DNA of 15,767 nucleotides from an uncultured Chitinophagaceae bacterium (GTDB taxonomy: Bacteria; Bacteroidota; Bacteroidia; Chitinophagales; Chitinophagaceae), in NCBI GenBank assembly GCA_946885665.1, contig CAMPGT010000064.1, forward strand, positions 1 through 15,767, in the 5' to 3' direction. The translations under genes were made by a program, and so were the position numbers. The first letter of the stretch is position 1, and every line of letters begins with the position of its first letter. Below, piece by piece: positions 12,953 to 15,767 of the stretch. The notes beneath the pieces were generated by a model. It saw nothing but the letters and a program-made list of their open reading frames with translations. It searched no databases and was not told the DNA's origin.

Positions 12953-14047
12953 ATGAGCAAGAAGATAATCATAGCAGGCGGAGGAACGGGCGGGCATATT
13001 TTTCCCGCGGTGGCCATTGCGAATGCTCTTAAAACGAAGGAGCCTTCGTTAACCATCCTGTTCATTGGAGCGAAGGGGAAGATGGAAATGGAGAAGATAC
13101 CGCAGGCAGGTTATGAGATAAAAGGATTGGACATCGCCGGATTCAACAGGAGTTCTTTGATAAAAAATGTGGCCCTGCCATTTAAGCTGATGAAAAGCTT
13201 TGTACAGGTGGCAACAATTTTCAAAGATTTTCGTCCCGACGGTGTGGTAGGTGTGGGAGGTTATTCCACTTACCCGGTGCTGAGATATGCGCAGAACAAA
13301 GGGATACCGACATTCATCCATGAATCCAATTCGTTCGCAGGTAAGTCGAATATCCTTTTAGGAAAAAAAGCCACGAAGATTTTTGTATCGGGCGCAGGCA
13401 TGGAAAAATTCTTTCCGAAGGAAAAGCTGCTGATAACGGGTAACCCGGTGAGAACCACGATTGCAGCAATGAATATTGATAAAGTGGATGCGATCAGGTT
13501 TTTTGGTCTCGAACCGCAAAAGAAAACGGTGCTCGTAACCGGCGGAAGTTTGGGTGCGAAGAACATCAACGAAAAAATTGCCTCAGCGATCGACGAATTC
13601 GGGAAACATGACCTGCAACTGATCTGGCAGGCGGGCAGGGCATTCGCGCCAACGGCGAAGCAAGTGTCGGAAGGGAAAGATAATATTTGGACGGGCGATT
13701 TCATTACACGGATGGAGTACGCCTTTGCGGCCGCAGACATTGTTGTGTCGCGATCGGGGGCAATGGCGGTATCGGAATTGAGCGTGGCCAGGAAGCCGGT
13801 GATATTCGTACCATTTCCGTTCGCGGCAGAGGATCACCAGACGGTGAACGCGAAGCGCCTTACAGAAAAACAGGCGGCACTGATGGTAACGGATGAGCAG
13901 GTGAACGACCAACTGATGAGCACCATCATCCAACTGGCGAAAGATGAAAACAAGCAAAACGAACTAAAAAAAAATATACGGGCATTTGCCGTAAAGGATG
14001 CAGACGAGGTCATTGCCCATGAAATATTGCGGACCATCCATGATTAA
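12953..14047 (+). CDS. murG: Undecaprenyl-PP-MurNAc-pentapeptide GlcNAc transferase MurG
   Basis: MurG adds GlcNAc from UDP-GlcNAc to lipid I, making lipid II on the inner face of the membrane. The 364-residue GT-B glycosyltransferase has the N-terminal G loop GGGTGGHIFPA at residues 9-19, VGVGGYSTYP at 99-108, HESNSFAGKSN at 123-133, GNPVR at 163-167, the second G loop GGSLGAKN at 197-204, and the nucleotide-sugar site SRSGAMAVSE at 266-275 with AEDHQTVNA at 292-300. The ATG at 12953 is 24 bases after ftsW. The 3' end overlaps murC by 8 bases, suggesting translational coupling. Confidence 0.97.
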   Translation: MSKKIIIAGGGTGGHIFPAVAIANALKTKEPSLTILFIGAKGKMEMEKIPQAGYEIKGLDIAGFNRSSLIKNVALPFKLMKSFVQVATIFKDFRPDGVVGVGGYSTYPVLRYAQNKGIPTFIHESNSFAGKSNILLGKKATKIFVSGAGMEKFFPKEKLLITGNPVRTTIAAMNIDKVDAIRFFGLEPQKKTVLVTGGSLGAKNINEKIASAIDEFGKHDLQLIWQAGRAFAPTAKQVSEGKDNIWTGDFITRMEYAFAAADIVVSRSGAMAVSELSVARKPVIFVPFPFAAEDHQTVNAKRLTEKQAALMVTDEQVNDQLMSTIIQLAKDENKQNELKKNIRAFAVKDADEVIAHEILRTIHD

Positions 14048-15425
14048 ACTGGAAAACATACAGCGTATTTATTTTATCGGTATCGGCGGTATCGGCATGA
14101 GTGCGCTTGCGCGGTATTTTTCCTCCCATGGAGTGAGGGTCGGCGGTTATGATAAAACAGCAACGCGGTTGACGAAGGACCTTGAAGCAGAAGGTATTCA
14201 GATTGTGTATTCGGATGCGGAGGACCTTGCACCGAAAGATGCGCAACTGGTTGTTTATACGCCGGCGGTGCCGCCGGCGCATCCGCAATTGAACTACTAC
14301 CGCGAGCACGATTACAAGGTGGTGAAGAGAAGCGACGTGCTTGGCGCCATTACGGAAAACAGTTTCAATATATGTGTGGCGGGAACACACGGAAAAACGA
14401 CGATCAGCACAATGGTAGCTCATATCCTGCGACACACCGGCTATGGCTGCAATGCGTTTCTGGGTGGCATTTCCGTGAATTACAACAGTAATTTCTGGAG
14501 CAGCGAAAAAAATGTATGCGTGATCGAAGCCGATGAATACGACAGAAGCTTCCTGAAACTATCGCCCGATGTGGCAGTGATCAGCGCTATGGATCCCGAC
14601 CATCTTGACATATATGGAACGGAACAGGTCATGCGCGATGCGTTCGTGCAATTTTCCGGAAAGTTAAAGCCCGATGGGCTGCTCGTGACCCGGAAGGGCC
14701 TGCCCAGGGAAAATGAAATGCATGCCAAACGCAGGTTGAACTACAGCTTCGATGATGTCACCGCAGATATTCATCCTGTCAACGTGAAGATGGAAGATGG
14801 TCATTTTCATTTTGACGTGAACATCAGCAATGACCAGGTAAAAGACGTGGAGCTGAACATGGGCGGGCTGCACAACGTAGAGAACATCAGCGTCGCCATT
14901 GCCATTGCCAGGCAATTGCGGATAGAACCGCAGCTCGTAAAGAACGCCGTCAGGGAATTCAGGGGAGTGAAACGAAGGTTCGAATACATAGTGAAGAAGA
15001 AGGACGTCGTGTACATCGATGACTATGCACATCATCCGCGCGAACTATCGGCACTTATCGGGAGCGCGAAAAAGCTGTTCAGCGGATTTCATTGCACCGT
15101 CATCTTCCAGCCGCATCTTTTTTCGCGCACGCGCGACCTTGCCTACGACTTTGCCAGAAGCCTTGATGAAGCGGATAATATTGTCGTACTGCCGATATAC
15201 CCCGCAAGGGAGCAACCGATCGATGGCGTGACCGCTGAGACGATTACCGGCAAAATGAAGAATAGTCATGTGAGCATATTATCCAAACAGGAAATAGAAG
15301 GATATATAAAGAAAAAATTCGTCGCGCGAAACAGCAACAGCCGCGAGCTGGTGATAACAGCCGGGGCCGGCGACATCGATACATTGGTGGAACCTATTGG
15401 TGAACTGTTAAATGCAGCATCATGA
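14040..15425 (+). CDS. murC: UDP-N-acetylmuramate:L-alanine ligase MurC
   Basis: MurC joins L-alanine to UDP-MurNAc, the first step of stem-peptide synthesis, in the cytoplasm with ATP. The 461-residue protein is of normal length. It has the N-terminal UDP-binding GIGGIGMSAL at residues 14-23, the ATP loop GTHGKTT at 115-121, EADEYDRSF at 163-171, MDPDHLDIY at 184-192, VKRRFEY at 310-316 and DYAHHPREL at 328-336. The ATG at 14040 matches the family N-terminus (MIKLENIQRIYFIGIGG). An ATG at 13998 would add 14 residues read from murG sequence. The stop overlaps the ftsQ start as ATGA. Confidence 0.97.
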   Translation: MIKLENIQRIYFIGIGGIGMSALARYFSSHGVRVGGYDKTATRLTKDLEAEGIQIVYSDAEDLAPKDAQLVVYTPAVPPAHPQLNYYREHDYKVVKRSDVLGAITENSFNICVAGTHGKTTISTMVAHILRHTGYGCNAFLGGISVNYNSNFWSSEKNVCVIEADEYDRSFLKLSPDVAVISAMDPDHLDIYGTEQVMRDAFVQFSGKLKPDGLLVTRKGLPRENEMHAKRRLNYSFDDVTADIHPVNVKMEDGHFHFDVNISNDQVKDVELNMGGLHNVENISVAIAIARQLRIEPQLVKNAVREFRGVKRRFEYIVKKKDVVYIDDYAHHPRELSALIGSAKKLFSGFHCTVIFQPHLFSRTRDLAYDFARSLDEADNIVVLPIYPAREQPIDGVTAETITGKMKNSHVSILSKQEIEGYIKKKFVARNSNSRELVITAGAGDIDTLVEPIGELLNAAS

Positions 15426-15767
15426 ATGCTACGAAGAACATGCGCCGCATCATCTTCCTTTGTTTCTGGCTGCTGGCAGGAACGGGAATCATTGTGCTGC
15501 TGATTGCCGCGGTGAACGCAAGGAGCCACCAGGTGTGCATGGGGTACGACATCAACATCAATGGGCGCGACAGCGGGCAATGGTTCATCGACAGAAACGA
15601 CATCGTGGATGTGCTGACAAAAAATAAGTCCGTTGACATCAGGAATAAGCCCATCAAATCATTCGACCTGGGCAGTATCGAAACGAAGCTGGAAAAAGAA
15701 AGCTGGGTGAAGGATGCAGAGTTGTTTTTTGACAATGAGGGAATTCTGAAAGTAAAGGTTACGGAAA
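15422..15767 (+). CDS. ftsQ: FtsQ-like cell division protein, 3' part outside window
   Basis: The frame opens with an ATG at 15422 that overlaps the murC TGA as ATGA, a typical coupled start, and stays open for 115 codons to the right edge. The protein has a short basic N-terminus (MNATKNMRR) and a membrane segment at about residues 10-31. An extracytoplasmic part follows, with a POTRA-like pattern: a strand near GYDININ, then FIDRNDIVDVL, then IETKLEKESWVKDAELFF. This is the FtsQ layout, and ftsQ is expected right after murC in Bacteroidota. FtsQ bridges early and late divisome proteins together with FtsL. A second in-frame ATG at 15440 is less likely because of the ATGA overlap. The sequence is divergent, so context carries much of the call. 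Confidence 0.88.
   Translation, partial: MNATKNMRRIIFLCFWLLAGTGIIVLLIAAVNARSHQVCMGYDININGRDSGQWFIDRNDIVDVLTKNKSVDIRNKPIKSFDLGSIETKLEKESWVKDAELFFDNEGILKVKVTE

Overview
The window is a chromosomal segment of a Bacteroidota bacterium, most likely of the Chitinophagaceae/Sphingobacteriia type (inferred). The signs are a dcw (division and cell wall) cluster in the usual Bacteroidota order with murF and ddl absent from this stretch, a FtsL of the divergent Bacteroidota type, a FtsI with a C-terminal PASTA domain, a MraY with an extra loop, weak or absent Shine-Dalgarno sites, and A/T-rich sequence before starts.

Layout: positions 1-304 hold the start of a YqgE/AlgH-family gene on the minus strand. 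A 163-base divergent gap with a perfect interrupted palindrome separates it from an orphan-looking membrane histidine kinase (468-1829, plus). The kinase converges on, and overlaps by 11 bases, a long-form QueA-like gene (1819-3030, minus). A 214-base divergent region then carries a three-box, 10-base-period repeat that fits a MraZ operator. From 3245 to the right edge runs one co-directional cluster: mraZ, rsmH, ftsL, ftsI, murE, mraY, murD, ftsW, murG, murC and the start of ftsQ.

How the genes work together: MurC, MurD and MurE build the UDP-MurNAc peptide stem in the cytoplasm. MurF, which would complete it, is not in this window. MraY moves the precursor onto undecaprenyl phosphate to make lipid I, and MurG adds GlcNAc to make lipid II. 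FtsW (SEDS glycosyltransferase) and FtsI (transpeptidase) polymerise and crosslink it at the septum, and FtsL and FtsQ are part of the divisome scaffold. MraZ is the cluster's likely autoregulator, and RsmH methylates 16S rRNA.

The genes themselves are intact and ordinary. The unusual part is the DNA at several gene ends. Short heptanucleotide (7-base) tandem arrays of three sequence families sit on or next to the stop codons of rsmH, murE, murD and ftsW. In two junctions (rsmH/ftsL and murD/ftsW) the array is followed, after exactly two bases, by a REP-like double hairpin starting ATATCCCC. The two hairpin copies differ by a compensatory base-pair swap. This composite repeat is the best candidate here for something undescribed. 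I saw no tRNA, rRNA, CRISPR array, insertion sequence or phage gene.
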